In this document: piece by piece, positions 1 through 8,499 of the stretch
Position numbering within the stretch: position 1 is the stretch's first letter
How the letters are laid out: each line of letters starts with the position of its first letter
Assembly: GCA_963797605.1 (NCBI GenBank)
Contig: CAWCPX010000008.1
Location: forward strand, 230,341 to 294,340
Length of the DNA stretch: 64,000 bases
Direction of reading: 5' to 3'
From: DASQPR01 sp963797605
GTDB taxonomy: Bacteria; Actinomycetota; Actinomycetes; Mycobacteriales; Micromonosporaceae
The notes under the pieces: generated by a model
Told to the model about the DNA's origin: nothing
The model's input: only the letters and a program-made list of their open reading frames with translations
Databases searched by the model: none
Position numbers and translations under genes: made by a program

Positions 1-398
1 GGGCCGGCGGGTCCGGCTGGGCCGACCGCACCTGTCGCGCCGGTGTCACCCTTGGGGCCGGTCGGGCCGGCGGCTCCGGTCGGGCCCGCCGGACCGGTCG
101 CGCCGGTGTCGCCCTTCGGGCCGGTCGGGCCGGCGATGGGTGCCGGGGTGGTGTGCTGGTAATAGCCGGTCGGGCAGACGCTCACGCCGGCGTTCGGGGC
201 GAAGTAGGCATGCAGGGTGGCGCTGCCAGTGCGGACGTCGAAACACTGGACCTGCGAGCCGTCGGGCTGCACACCACCGGTGAACACCGGTGTCGCGTCC
301 GCTCTGACGCCGGTGGCGTTCGCGGACCCGCCGACAACGGTGACGGCGACCACGGCTGCTGCGCCGATCGCGGTAACAAACTTTCTGGTGCGGTTCAC
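1..398 (-). CDS. Secreted collagen-like (Gly-X-Y repeat) protein, C-terminus beyond window
   Basis: Reading leftwards from a GTG at 398 (preceded by GAAGGAGA), the protein starts MNRTRKFVTAIGAAAVVAVT, a signal peptide, followed by about 75 residues with two cysteines (QVQCFD, VSVCPTG), then an uninterrupted Gly-X-Y array of the type GPTGPKGDTGATG running off the window edge. Bacterial collagen-like proteins form extracellular triple helices; the role here is unknown. Proline in X and lysine/aspartate in Y (the KGD triplets) are typical stabilising choices. No open frame conflicts with this one. The true length cannot be seen. The other ORFs over this region are shadows. Confidence 0.85.
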   Translation of the reverse strand, partial: MNRTRKFVTAIGAAAVVAVTVVGGSANATGVRADATPVFTGGVQPDGSQVQCFDVRTGSATLHAYFAPNAGVSVCPTGYYQHTTPAPIAGPTGPKGDTGATGPAGPTGAAGPTGPKGDTGATGAVGPAGPAG

Positions 399-1435
399 GG
401 TTCTCCTTCGGGGGGTTGGTTGGGGGTAAAACGCCCGGGCGGAGTCACCCGGGGGCTTGCAGGGGCGTCACTGGCCGGGCGGTCGCTTCGGCGCCGTCCC
501 GTCGCGTTCGACCGAGTGCTGTCGAATCATGGTCATCGATTAGTCCAACGACAGTCGGCGCTCATGGACTCGGGACTTCTCAGCCTTGATACGTTTGTGT
601 AGCACGAACCGCGTCCGGCGGGAGTGGCCCGGCGGTGCGGTCGTGACACGAAAGATCGTGGACGTTTTCCCTCGACTCACCCGGTATCGAATCTGCCAAC
701 GCCACTGCCTCTCCACAAGCCACCGATGTATATCACCTCGCCTTCGGACAGACGATTTCGCTCGGCGCCCGAAGACTGCTCGATGCGATAACAGACGGCT
801 CCGATGGCCGTCGGCTGGGATTCTGGAATATGCCGGGCGAAGCCCGCTACTCGTTGTCACCAACCGCCAGCGCGACACAGGTGACACTGCGTCACGGTTG
901 TTGGGAGGGTCTCATATGAGCGGACGGGGCTCGTTATTGCTTACGCCCGCGAATCATGGCCGCGAACTGCTGCTATCGGGTTTCCGCCAATGATTCTGAC
1001 TCCACGGGAGACTACCCGTTGCAACTGTCGCGCCAGGGTAAGCAATAACGAGCCCCCGACATAGACAGTCGACGCTCAAGCGGATATCACGATCGGTGAT
1101 GTCGCTTCGCCCGATCAATTGAGGTGACGTGCCTCTGCTCGATCGCTCAAGACGATCAACGACCGCTAGCGCCGGAGCGGCGGTCAGAGCACAGGCTTGT
1201 TTCCACGGTACGTAGATCGGACCCGAAGCTCGCCGTCTCCCATACAGCTTGACCGTCGACCGGCTCGTAGAAGCATTAAACGAAAGGCGCCCGCCGGTAT
1301 GCCTCGGCCAACTCAACCACAATGGACGCACATGAGTAGCGCCGATGCGGCCGCAGCGTCGATCCGACCGCGCTCTGTTCCGGGTCGAGATCCTCGACGA
1401 TCAGGGGTATGTTCCCGCAGGATAGGCGTGCCCGG
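399..1435. other. Gene-poor intergenic region
   Basis: About 1 kb between the collagen-like gene and the peroxiredoxin gene. The open frames present have poor actinobacterial codon bias and no recognisable domain. The only structure seen is the 19-bp inverted repeat listed separately at 926-1056. Base composition is visibly less GC-rich than the neighbouring genes, which suggests non-coding or acquired DNA. Confidence 0.5.
926..1056. repeat. 131-bp element bounded by perfect 19-bp inverted repeats (MITE-like)
   Basis: GGGGCTCGTTATTGCTTAC at 926-944 recurs as its exact reverse complement at 1038-1056, with 93 bp between and no ORF of note. A GAC lies just outside the left end (923-925) and again just beyond the right end (1058-1060, after one extra C), a possible imperfect target duplication. 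The arrangement resembles a non-autonomous transposable element (MITE). No transposase with matching ends is in the window, so the parent family is not identified. Confidence 0.5.
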
Positions 1436-2005
1436 CTAACGCTTGTTCCAGCCGTGGAACTTCGATTTGTCGCCGGCGGCCCAGGCCTCGCGAAGCCCCG
1501 GCGCGCTCAGGTCCCAGTCGGGCCGGATCTCCCGCGTCGCGGCGCGCAGATCGTGCCATAGGTCGTCGATCGTCGGCCGCCCCCAGAACCAGTAGCCGTT
1601 GTAGACGCTGTGCACGATCAGCCCGGGCTTCAACACGAGCGTGTGCGGGATCATCGGGTCGTTTTCCGGGTCTGTGTATTCCTGGATGTCCAGGTCCTTC
1701 TGCACGATGCGACCGGGGTCGGACAGGAAAGGCCAGAAGGCGCCGACCGATGCGCGGAATTCCTGCAGCGTGTGATGCGGGTCGGTCGCGATGGTGACGA
1801 TGCTCGTGTAGGAAACAGCGATTTTCGACTGGAACGCCGCCAATTCCAGATGCTGCTGGTGCTCTTTCGGGCAGTAGTGGCCGCGCGCGAGCGTGAGGAT
1901 CATGGGATCGTCGCCCTGAAGCTCGCTCAGCGTGCGGACGGTATTCGTGTGATCGGGCAGGGAGTAATCCGGGAAGACGCCGCCGGGCACGATGTCCGAA
2001 CGCAT
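1436..2005 (-). CDS. Peroxiredoxin / AhpC-TSA-type redoxin
   Basis: 189 aa, ATG at 2005 preceded by GAGAGGCGG. A thioredoxin-fold redoxin: an extended N-terminal strand (PGGVFPDYSLPDH), the motif LARGHYCPKEHQQ around residues 36-48 carrying the single likely peroxidatic cysteine, and the later FWPFLSDPG and VLKPGLIVHSVYNGYWFWGR segments typical of AhpC/TSA proteins annotated as redoxin-domain proteins in actinobacteria. It presumably reduces peroxides with thioredoxin or a similar donor. The threonine normally found three residues before the peroxidatic cysteine is not obvious, so activity is inferred. Monocistronic; diverges from the PPTase gene. Confidence 0.8.
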   Translation of the reverse strand: MRSDIVPGGVFPDYSLPDHTNTVRTLSELQGDDPMILTLARGHYCPKEHQQHLELAAFQSKIAVSYTSIVTIATDPHHTLQEFRASVGAFWPFLSDPGRIVQKDLDIQEYTDPENDPMIPHTLVLKPGLIVHSVYNGYWFWGRPTIDDLWHDLRAATREIRPDWDLSAPGLREAWAAGDKSKFHGWNKR

Positions 2006-2104
2006 GCGATGACCGCCTCTCGCGTGACGCCGCCAGCCTAACCCGCCTCCCATCGATGAACACACACGTGAAGAGGGCCGGGCGCCGGGCGTCCGCGCAT
2101 CATC

Positions 2105-2133
2105 GTCAATGGGTCGGACCCACTCGGTAGGCT
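2105..2133 (+). promoter_or_regulatory. Promoter of the PPTase gene, predicted leaderless
   Basis: TAGGCT at 2128-2133 ends 7 nt before the GTG start at 2141, so transcription should begin at or next to the start codon. A weak -35 (GTCAAT, 2105-2110) lies 17 bp upstream. The same TAGGCT hexamer sits at the same distance in front of rnpB. Confidence 0.5.
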
Positions 2134-2140
2134 TCGGACC

Positions 2141-2740
2141 GTGATCAGGATCGAGTGGGCGACACCATCCCAAGTCGCGCCCGCAGACGCCGCCGCCGAG
2201 CTTCTGACGTCAGCGGAGATCGAGCGCATGCAGCGCTTTCGGCAACAGGCCGACCGCGACCGCTTCCTCGTCGCATGGTCGATGGCTCGTCGCGTGCTCG
2301 GTGAGGTGACGCGATCGGATCCTCGCGCGCTCGCGTTCGACCGGCGCTGCGATCACTGCGACGACCCGCACCACGGCAAGCCGAAACTCGTGGGTGGCGG
2401 CCCCGACTTCTCGCTGTCGCACGCCGGTGATCGCGTGATCCTCGCGGTGACCGACACCGGTCGTGTCGGTGTCGACGTCGAGGCCGTCGCCCGACACATC
2501 GACGAGCTGGCCCCGATGATTCTGGCTCCTGACGAGGTCGCGGTGAGCGGCGTCGACCTGCTGCGAGTCTGGGTCCGCAAGGAGGCGCTGATCAAAGCGA
2601 GCGGCCACGGATTGGCTCGACAGATGAGCAGCTTCGATCTCGGGGCGTTGCCCGCCGGGGAAAGCGTGCGCGACCTACCGGCCGATGCGGGTTACGTCGC
2701 GGCACTCGCGGTCTTGTCGCCGGGCTCCCCCGACATCTAA
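2141..2740 (+). CDS. 4'-phosphopantetheinyl transferase (Sfp type)
   Basis: 199 aa. Transfers the phosphopantetheine arm of CoA to a serine on carrier proteins of polyketide, non-ribosomal peptide or fatty-acid synthases. The family landmarks are all present: GGPDFSLSHAGD (about residues 86-97), the Mg-binding VGVDVE (about 109-114), and VWVRKEALIKASGHGL (about 146-161), the WxxKEA helix. Length fits the single-chain pseudo-dimeric Sfp family. GTG start chosen from the -10 hexamer 7 nt upstream (leaderless). No carrier-protein gene lies nearby, so the partner is unknown. Confidence 0.92.
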   Translation: MIRIEWATPSQVAPADAAAELLTSAEIERMQRFRQQADRDRFLVAWSMARRVLGEVTRSDPRALAFDRRCDHCDDPHHGKPKLVGGGPDFSLSHAGDRVILAVTDTGRVGVDVEAVARHIDELAPMILAPDEVAVSGVDLLRVWVRKEALIKASGHGLARQMSSFDLGALPAGESVRDLPADAGYVAALAVLSPGSPDI

Positions 2741-2781
2741 GGTGTGCGCACCATCAGCGGTCAACCAAACGGGGATATCAC

Positions 2782-4667
2782 ATGACGACCACGCTGAGGG
2801 CCTTGCTCGCGCTCGCCCTTCTGGCCCTGTTTCTCGTCTTCGGCGGCGCCATCGTCGTGGCCCTCATCGTCGCCGGAATCGTTGCGTGGCGGTCGTCGGC
2901 CGCGGCCGGTGGTCGCCTCATCGGCCTGGCGCTGCTCACAGCCGTCGTGATGGTCACGGCGCTGTGGCGGGTCGTGCGTGCGAAGCCGAGCGCACCGACC
3001 GGAGTGCGCGTGACGGCGGCGCAAGCACCGGAACTCTGGCGCACCGTCAGCGATCTCGCCGAAGCCGGCCGGCACCCGGCCGCCCGACGAGATCCTGCTC
3101 GTCAGCGAAGTGAACGCGGCGGTTACCGAGCACTCCCGGCTGCTCGGCCTCATCGGCGGTCGCCGGTTCCTGGTGATTGGCGTCCCATTGCTGCAGGCGC
3201 TGCGCGTCGATGAGTTACGCGGCGTCCTCGGTCACGAGTTGGGTCACTACTCGCGGCATCACACGCGCCTCGGCGCCATCACCTATCGCGCCCGCGCGAC
3301 GGTTCTCGGCACGGTCGCCAGCATGCCGCACGGTACGGTCCGCGTGCTGCTGGCGATGTATGCGGAGCTTTACATGCTCGTCCAGGCCGGTGTCACGCGG
3401 GCTCAGGAGCGCGAGGCCGATCTGGTATCGATCCGGGTGGCCGGGAAGGCCGCCGTACCGGCGCGCTGCGGAAACTGGCACCGCTCGATGCGGCGTGGAC
3501 GACCTACTGGAACGAGTACGTCGCGTGGGGCCTCGATAGCGGCGCCGCGCCGGCCGGCATCGCGACACACTTCGCCGACATGCTCGCGGCCCGCCAGATC
3601 GACCTTCTCGGCGGCGTCGACCCCGAGCGCGAGCCGTCCCGCTGGGATTCGCACCCGCCGATCGGCGCGCGTGTGGCGGCGGTCGAGACCCTGGCCGAAT
3701 CCGACACGCCCATGCGGCCGACGCCCGTCCAGCGTACGAGCTGATCCCCGGGATGCCAGATCTGCTCGAGCAAAACGAACACGACCTATTCGATCTCGAA
3801 ATCGCGACGTCGTCCCGTTCGACGAGTATGTGCGTCGGGCCGGCCAGTTCTCCATGCAGCAGCGCGCCGACCGGCTGTACCGTGGCGCCGGCCGTCTCGC
3901 GCACGACGACAACCCAGCCTCGCCACGGTGCTTTCCCTCGATACGAGCGGTCGACACGACGAACTGGTACGGGCGGCGGTCGGCGGCCCGGCGGACCTGG
4001 CCGGACTCCGCGATCCGGGCGATGAGTATCGGCAGCTCGGCACGGGACGCCGTGCGTGGTGCCATGGTCGACAGCGGCGTCGCCGGCTGGGACGTGTCGT
4101 GGAGCGATGGTGTCCGTCTGGTCGGGCGCAAGGCCGGCCTGTGCAGCATCAGCGAGGCGGTCGACGCCTGCACCGGGGTGATCCGGAGGCGTCCCGGGCC
4201 GCGCTCGCGGATCTCGGCGTCGACGTGAACCGTCACGTTTGGTCGAGTCGGCCGACGTGGGTGGCGACGCCGAGATTACCGGTGCGGTGACGAACGTGAT
4301 CGTCAACGGCAAGCGCCGTGACGTCATGGTGCTGAGCACCGGCCTCGTGTTCACGCCGCCGTGTGCTTGGGCGGCGCAGAGCTGGCCGGCGAGCGAGAGT
4401 CGGCTCCGGCGCCGGCTCGCGCAGTCTCCACGCGAGTTGATTGCCACGCCCGGACACGCGTACATGCCCTTGGAATCGGTTGCCGGCGCGGATATGAAGA
4501 CCGGTCTGCGGGTGCGGTTCACCGTACGAATGCATGACGGGAGCATTACCACGCTGCGATCGGGTCAGTATTCGAAAACGGTCGCGGGCCGAGACTCGCT
4601 GGAAACGATGCTCGGCACGATCGTCGGTCGTACTCGGGCGGAAGGTAAGGCCGCGACGGTCAGATAG
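2782..4667 (+). pseudogene. M48 family zinc metalloprotease, multiply frameshifted
   Basis: Starts ATG 2782 with an N-terminal membrane region of two hydrophobic stretches (MTTTLRALLALALLALFLVF...). Then, across frame changes near 3070, 3465, 3740, 3790, 3920 and 4180-4240, one continuous homologue can be read: VLGHELGHYSRHH (HExxH zinc motif, nt about 3217-3255), the downstream EREADL glutamate, then a C-terminal domain ending TRAEGKAATVR at 4667. The total coding span would give about 630 aa. M48 enzymes are membrane-anchored zinc peptidases with the active site on the cytoplasmic or outer face. At least five breaks in one gene while zinc residues are conserved argues for sequence error rather than old decay. 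The end overlaps the convergent GNAT gene by 8 bp. Confidence 0.75.
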
Positions 4668-5082
4668 TCGCGCGACGGGCCCGTCGCATGAGGCCGGAGG
4701 TGCCGACCTCGTCGGTGAAGCCCCACCGCCGATAGAACGCCCGCAACTCCGGTTGGCAGACCAGTTCGAGACTGGCGACGCCAATGAGCCGTGGGTGCCC
4801 GACGACCGCGTCCATCACGGCGGCGCCGAGGCCCGTGCCGCGAAAATCAGGGTCAACGACAACATCCAGGATCATCGCCAGGTACGTGAAATCAGTCAGT
4901 ACTCTGCGCGAAACCGACGAGCCGGTCCTCCCGTCGTCGACGAGGGCGACGACGATCGTGGAGGCGGCGAGCATGTCGCGTACGTCATCGGCCGTACGGC
5001 GCTCGGCCCACCACGCGGAGCCGAACAGGCGCATGAGGTCGGGCAGATGCCGCTCGCCCACCGAGTCCCGAACCTCGAACAC
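4660..5082 (-). CDS. GNAT family N-acetyltransferase
   Basis: About 141 aa. The acetyl-CoA pyrophosphate-binding loop is visible as FRGTGLGAAVMDAVV, followed by a C-terminal AFYRRWGF strand-helix typical of GNAT enzymes. The GTG at 5082 is chosen because it begins immediately after the stop of the upstream phosphotransferase gene (TAA at 5085-5087), so the two are translationally coupled. The acceptor substrate is unknown; pairing with an aminoglycoside-phosphotransferase-fold enzyme is common for small-molecule modification but does not prove resistance. Residues FAxSWW-like near the N-terminus are typical of the DUF-type GNATs. Confidence 0.85.
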   Translation of the reverse strand: MFEVRDSVGERHLPDLMRLFGSAWWAERRTADDVRDMLAASTIVVALVDDGRTGSSVSRRVLTDFTYLAMILDVVVDPDFRGTGLGAAVMDAVVGHPRLIGVASLELVCQPELRAFYRRWGFTDEVGTSGLMRRARRATI

Positions 5083-5084
5083 CG

Positions 5085-5974
5085 TTATGCCCCCGCCAGG
5101 TTCAGGCGTTGCTCGGCTTCCCTCGGCGTCAACCACGGCACGTTGTCCAGGCTCGCCTTCTTCGTGTTGAACGCGTAGACCCACAGTCCGGCCGCCCAAC
5201 TCGCTTCCGTCTCCTCGGTGGACCACCGTCGCCCTGCCGCCACCTGGTAGGCCTCGATGAAAGCGGCCGATTCGGCGACCGTGGCGGCCCGGATCTCGAT
5301 GCCACACGGCCAGACCGACGCCGCCTGACCGACGATCGTCGCCTCGGGGCCGGCGATCACGCTGTCCCAATCGTGGACGACCAGCGGTTGATCACCGTCC
5401 CACCGAAGGTTCTGCGCCTCCCAGTCGCCGTGGCCGATGACGATCTTCGGTGCGACGAACCGGGCCAGCCGGGCGCGTACGCGGCTGCCGACGTGGTCGA
5501 GCCACGGCGTGCCCCGGGTGGTGTTCAGGTTGACGTCGCGGTCGTCTGGTGTCGGCCAGAGGTTGGTGTCGGCGTGGTCCCATGCGACCCAGGGGAGCTG
5601 CGGTTCGAGCGATCCGACGGTGTCGGCCGCTGGCGCGAGCGCGATGAACCGGGCCAGCAACTCGGCGAAGCGTTCAGCGGCCCGGTCGTTGGGAGCGAGG
5701 GATCCACCGGCGACGAGTGCTTCGGCGCTGACCGCGAGTTCACCGTCGACGATGGGGCCGACGAGCGGCTCCGGTGCCGGGAATCCGGCCTGCCAGAGGG
5801 TCCGTTGCACGGCCGTACAAGTGGCCAGGCGGGCGACGCCGGCCGTGACTTCACGACGACCTCTCGCCCGTCGGCCAGGCGCACGCCCCGGACCTCGGAC
5901 AGGTGCCCGGCCTCGAACAGCACGCCCGCGACCTCGGATCCGAGGTGGCGCGGGCACCACGCGTTGACGTCCAT
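5085..5974 (-). pseudogene. Phosphotransferase (APH family), one frameshift
   Basis: N-terminus MDVNAWCPRHLGSEVAG... from ATG 5974 contains the nucleotide-site lysine in GREVVVK; the frame changes near 5830-5860 and continues RLATCTAVQRTLWQAGFPAP to the end at 5085. The catalytic HGDWEAQNLRW (HxDxxxxN) and the metal-binding VVHDWD are intact in the second part. Length without the break would be about 296 aa, normal for the family. Predicted leaderless: TAGCGT at 5981-5986 (minus) ends 6 nt before the ATG. Forms an operon with the downstream GNAT gene. Only one indel, so likely functional. Confidence 0.82.
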
Positions 5975-6002
5975 GCGGGCACGCTAACGGAATGGAAGAA
6001 AC

Positions 6003-6037
6003 GGATGCCGGCGGCCTGTGAGAAGGGCCGCCGGCAT
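6003..6037 (-). terminator. Terminator downstream of tRNA-Gly
   Basis: Perfect 13-bp stem (6003-6015 with 6025-6037) around a 9-nt loop, followed on the minus strand by CGTTTCTTCC. It lies 73 nt beyond the tRNA 3' end and just before the phosphotransferase promoter, so it would isolate the two units. Confidence 0.65.
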
Positions 6038-6109
6038 CGCCAGCGTGAGCGCTGCGTCCTGCGCGGACGTCGCAGGGAACCGCAGGTGGAAGCCACGCTA
6101 TTCAGATGT

Positions 6110-6184
6110 TGGAGCGGCAACCGAGACTTGAACTCGGGACCTCGACGTTGGCAACGTCGCGCTCTACCACTGAGCTACAACCGC
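6110..6184 (-). tRNA. tRNA-Gly (anticodon GCC)
   Basis: 75 nt including encoded CCA. D arm GCTC..GAGC, anticodon stem CGACG/CGTCG around loop TTGCCAA (anticodon GCC), T arm CCGAG/CTCGG around TTCAAGT, discriminator T and CCA. The acceptor stem GCGGTTG / TTGCCGC pairs only the outer four positions perfectly; the inner three give U-G, U-U and G-U. This is unusual and may reflect sequence error or real divergence. A terminator follows it. Confidence 0.9.
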
Positions 6185-6211
6185 GTGCGGAACGTAACCG
6201 TATGACAACAT

Positions 6212-6249
6212 AAAAAAGGGCCGCCCGATCCGGTGAGGGAGGGGCGGCC
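6212..6249 (-). terminator. Rho-independent terminator after the HNH gene
   Basis: On the minus strand GGCCGCCC (6242-6249) pairs with GGGCGGCC (6219-6226) and is followed by CTTTTTT. About 150 nt past the HNH stop codon and 28 nt before the tRNA, so it probably ends the HNH transcript. Confidence 0.75.
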
Positions 6250-6397
6250 ACGATGGACATCGGTCGCTACCCTCGGGCGCCGCCTGATGTGATCATCGTG
6301 ATCTCCTTCATCGAATGTCGTCTTGCTGAAACCAAAGTTACCCGTGCTCGGGCCGCGGCGGCAACCGAATTTCGCCGGCAGCCGTCGGCGGCGCGCG

Positions 6398-6841
6398 TTA
6401 CGTGGGCATGATCGCGGCCCACGTGGGCACGAACGGTTTGATGCGCAGCGGCATGCGGGCTTCGGAGGGCGTGCGGTCGCTCTTGCGGTGGTTGCACGTC
6501 GAGCACGCCGCGACCGTGTTCAGCCACGTATTTCGGCCGCCCCGGGAGCGCGGGTTGATGTGATCGACGGTCGTCGCCGAGCCACCGCAGTAACCGCATC
6601 GATGTGCGTCGCGGGCCATCAAGCCGCGCCTTGACCACGCCGGCCCGGAGGTGTAGCGCCAGCGGGTCACGACATAGTTGACCAGCCGAACCACGGTCGG
6701 CATCGGGTAGACGCCGATGATTCGGTCGGGCTGAGCCTCGTGCACCACGGCAACCTCGCGGAAGAGCATGCGGATCGCGTGCTTGAGGCTGACCCGATGC
6801 AGCGGGCCGCAGTCGGCGTTCAAGACGAGGACGGCATCCAC
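6398..6841 (-). CDS. HNH endonuclease
   Basis: 148 aa from GTG 6841, chosen because GGAGGTGAACCG directly precedes it. An N-terminal segment (VDAVLVLNADCGPLHRVSLK) is followed by the zinc/HNH fold: CGYCGG ... TTVDHINPRSRGGRNTWLN ... ACSTCNHRKS, i.e. two CxxC pairs that bind zinc with the DH and N catalytic positions between them. This compact single-gene HNH family is widespread and chromosomal in actinobacteria; its biological substrate is not known. It is not next to restriction or phage genes here. Its mRNA leader carries a terminator-like hairpin with a U-run directly before the ribosome site (see separate entry), suggesting regulated read-through. Confidence 0.88.
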   Translation of the reverse strand: MDAVLVLNADCGPLHRVSLKHAIRMLFREVAVVHEAQPDRIIGVYPMPTVVRLVNYVVTRWRYTSGPAWSRRGLMARDAHRCGYCGGSATTVDHINPRSRGGRNTWLNTVAACSTCNHRKSDRTPSEARMPLRIKPFVPTWAAIMPT

Positions 6842-6847
6842 CGGTTC

Positions 6848-6898
6848 ACCTCCGGACAAAAAAATGCCGCCCGAGCCCCGGTCAGGGTGGGCGGCATT
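6848..6898 (-). promoter_or_regulatory. Terminator-like attenuator in the HNH gene leader
   Basis: Minus strand: a perfect 10-bp stem (6889-6898 with 6863-6872) closes a 16-nt loop, followed immediately by seven T (6858-6864), then GTCC and the GGAGGT ribosome site, then the GTG start 17 nt after the T-run. This is a textbook Rho-independent terminator placed between promoter and gene, so HNH expression should require read-through or an alternative fold. Confidence 0.6.
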
Positions 6899-7063
6899 GT
6901 TGCGGGTGGCATTCGCATGGCGCGTATGGCTTCTCCTCCGGACGGCGATAACCACCGCGGATCGTCAGCCCCCCACCGCACCACTCGATCTCCTCACGCA
7001 TCTATAGAGTGAAACTAAGAGTACGACCATGAACGAGGCAACCCAAATGTTTGCGAACTTTGG

Positions 7064-7071
7064 CGTAATCT
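7064..7071 (+). promoter_or_regulatory. Putative -10 of the LapA-like gene (leaderless)
   Basis: TAATCT at 7066-7071 ends 6 nt before the ATG at 7078. No clear -35. Fits the leaderless pattern seen at several genes of this window. Confidence 0.35.
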
Positions 7072-7077
7072 TGATCT

Positions 7078-7371
7078 ATGACGAGCGACGTACCGGTGCC
7101 GCCGCCAATGGCCTCAGGGCCGTCGACGGTGACCGGGCAGCAGGCTCAAGCGCAGGGTAAACGCCGGCGCAGGGTGCCGCCGAAGCTGATCATCGGGATC
7201 CTGATTCTGGCCGCGCTGATCTGGTTCCTGCTGGTCAACACCCGTCACGTGCCCATCAAACTGTGGGTCGAAACCGTAAGCGCGCCGCTGTGGTTGGTGC
7301 TGTTGTGCACGTTCGCGGCTGGCATGATCGCCAGCTGGCTTCTGACCTGGCGGCGTCGCCGCAGCCGATAG
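7078..7371 (+). CDS. LapA-like (DUF1049) small membrane protein
   Basis: 97 aa. A cytosolic proline-rich N-terminus (about 28 residues) and a basic KRRRRVPPK patch precede a first membrane span (LIIGILILAALIWFLLV), a short loop with NTRHVPIKLW, a second span (LWLVLLCTFAAGMIASWLL) and a basic tail WRRRRSR. The two-span layout with a conserved N-T-x-x-V loop is that of the lipopolysaccharide-assembly-protein-A domain family, common in Gram-positives where its function is unknown. Single gene. Confidence 0.8.
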   Translation: MTSDVPVPPPMASGPSTVTGQQAQAQGKRRRRVPPKLIIGILILAALIWFLLVNTRHVPIKLWVETVSAPLWLVLLCTFAAGMIASWLLTWRRRRSR

Positions 7372-7679
7372 ACGGCTCGATCGCTGACCGCGGCAATATC
7401 CCTCACCCTGCGTAAACGCGGATCGGACGATGTGTGCCGGCGGGCCTGGTGCCGGTCGGGCGTGATCCTCCGGGCCGCGAACTGGCCGGACGTGTACCGG
7501 CCCATCTATGGACGAATAGTCCATTAGAGGTGTCGACGCCCAAAAGAAGCCGATATACGGTGTGAAGTGACATTCGGACCCCCTTGCCCATCCCGAGTAA
7601 CGATCGCGAGCCCGAGCGGTCGCGCAATCATTTTCGCACAGCTATGGGGGGATAGGGCCATAGGGTGGTATGATGATGC
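7372..7679. other. Intergenic region without supported gene
   Basis: Short open frames occur on both strands (for example on the minus strand at 7403-7627 with an SRPGGSRPTGTRP-type repeat), but none has a ribosome site, a known domain or a coding partner. Confidence 0.4.
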
Positions 7680-8218
7680 TCATGCAGCTCGATCGACTGT
7701 CGACCCGTGAGCGCCCCATCGAGACAGCGTCGCGACCAATGCGGATTGCACCGAGCCAAGATCGGGCAGCCGCCAATCCGTGTCGTGCGGAGCGACGGCC
7801 CATCGCACCGGCCCCTCGGGCATGCGCACCGGCGGTGCCGGAATCCATGACCCATTTCCGTGCAGCACCACGTTGTGCTGGCGGGCCAACTCCGGGCACA
7901 GGTCTCCGACCGGCCCGCACGAGAAACATCCATCGCCCGAACGGCGTCACCGCGACCGGCCCGCGAATCCGATCTCCCGCGGCCGTGCCGATATGCGCCG
8001 GCACATCGACGACATCGAACACTTCTCCGGTCGCGAGAAGCACCGAATGTGGCGACGAATGCCATTGCGCGACAATCGCGGCTCGAATCGGTTGTCGCCG
8101 ACTGCTCCCATCGGTGAAACAGCGGATGACATCCGACCGTTCGACAGTTCGGCCCACACGAAAAGCGTTCACCGCATAGCCGTGCGCCGGCCACAACCCT
8201 CCAACCGTGTGCTCGCAT
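7680..8218 (-). pseudogene. Bifunctional DNA primase/polymerase N-domain protein, frameshifted
   Basis: Reading leftwards from ATG 8218: RAHGWRVVAGARLCGERFSCG with a Cys/His cluster (CGPNC..GCHPLF), frame change near 8115, then VAQWHSSPHSVLLATGEVFD and VAVTPFGRWMFLVRAG, another frame change near 7905, then HNVVLHGNGSWIPAPPVRMP and PVRWAVAPHDTDWRLPDL to TGA at 7680. This order (GWxVVPGA, zinc cluster, SLATG-like motif, HxxGSWxPAPP) is the N-terminal prim-pol domain found as a small stand-alone protein in actinobacteria. Catalytic competence of the stand-alone version is uncertain even in intact copies. Two breaks in about 540 bp. Confidence 0.7.
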
Positions 8219-8499
8219 ATGCCAATGCTGCGTGCCGTAATCTCAGCCGCCGAAACCCTCCGCGAGCCGGGCAACCGTCCTCGAACCATCGCGTGTGCAT
8301 CGAGCTTCCCCCAGGTAGACGGCCCGAGTCGAGACCGATTGGGCCATAAAAAATTCGGGAGCCGAATTCACGTCACTTGTGGCGTGTCGTGGTCGTTGAC
8401 GCTGGCAGGTAAGTGTTATTGCAACTTGCATTCGAAGGTACGAGCATCTATCCGTGTGTGGCCGCACATGACGTGCGACCGGCGTGAGGGGATGGGCTT

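Noticed and set aside
586..993. 135-codon frame overlapping the inverted-repeat element
   Set aside because: Composition does not match coding DNA here and it crosses the MITE-like left end.
3215..4552. 445-codon minus-strand frame over the M48 gene
   Set aside because: Arg/Pro-rich shadow; the plus strand carries HELGH and a coherent protease homologue across frames.
7403..7627. 74-codon minus-strand frame with TRPxxSRP repeats
   Set aside because: No ribosome site or promoter; low-complexity composition expected by chance in this region.
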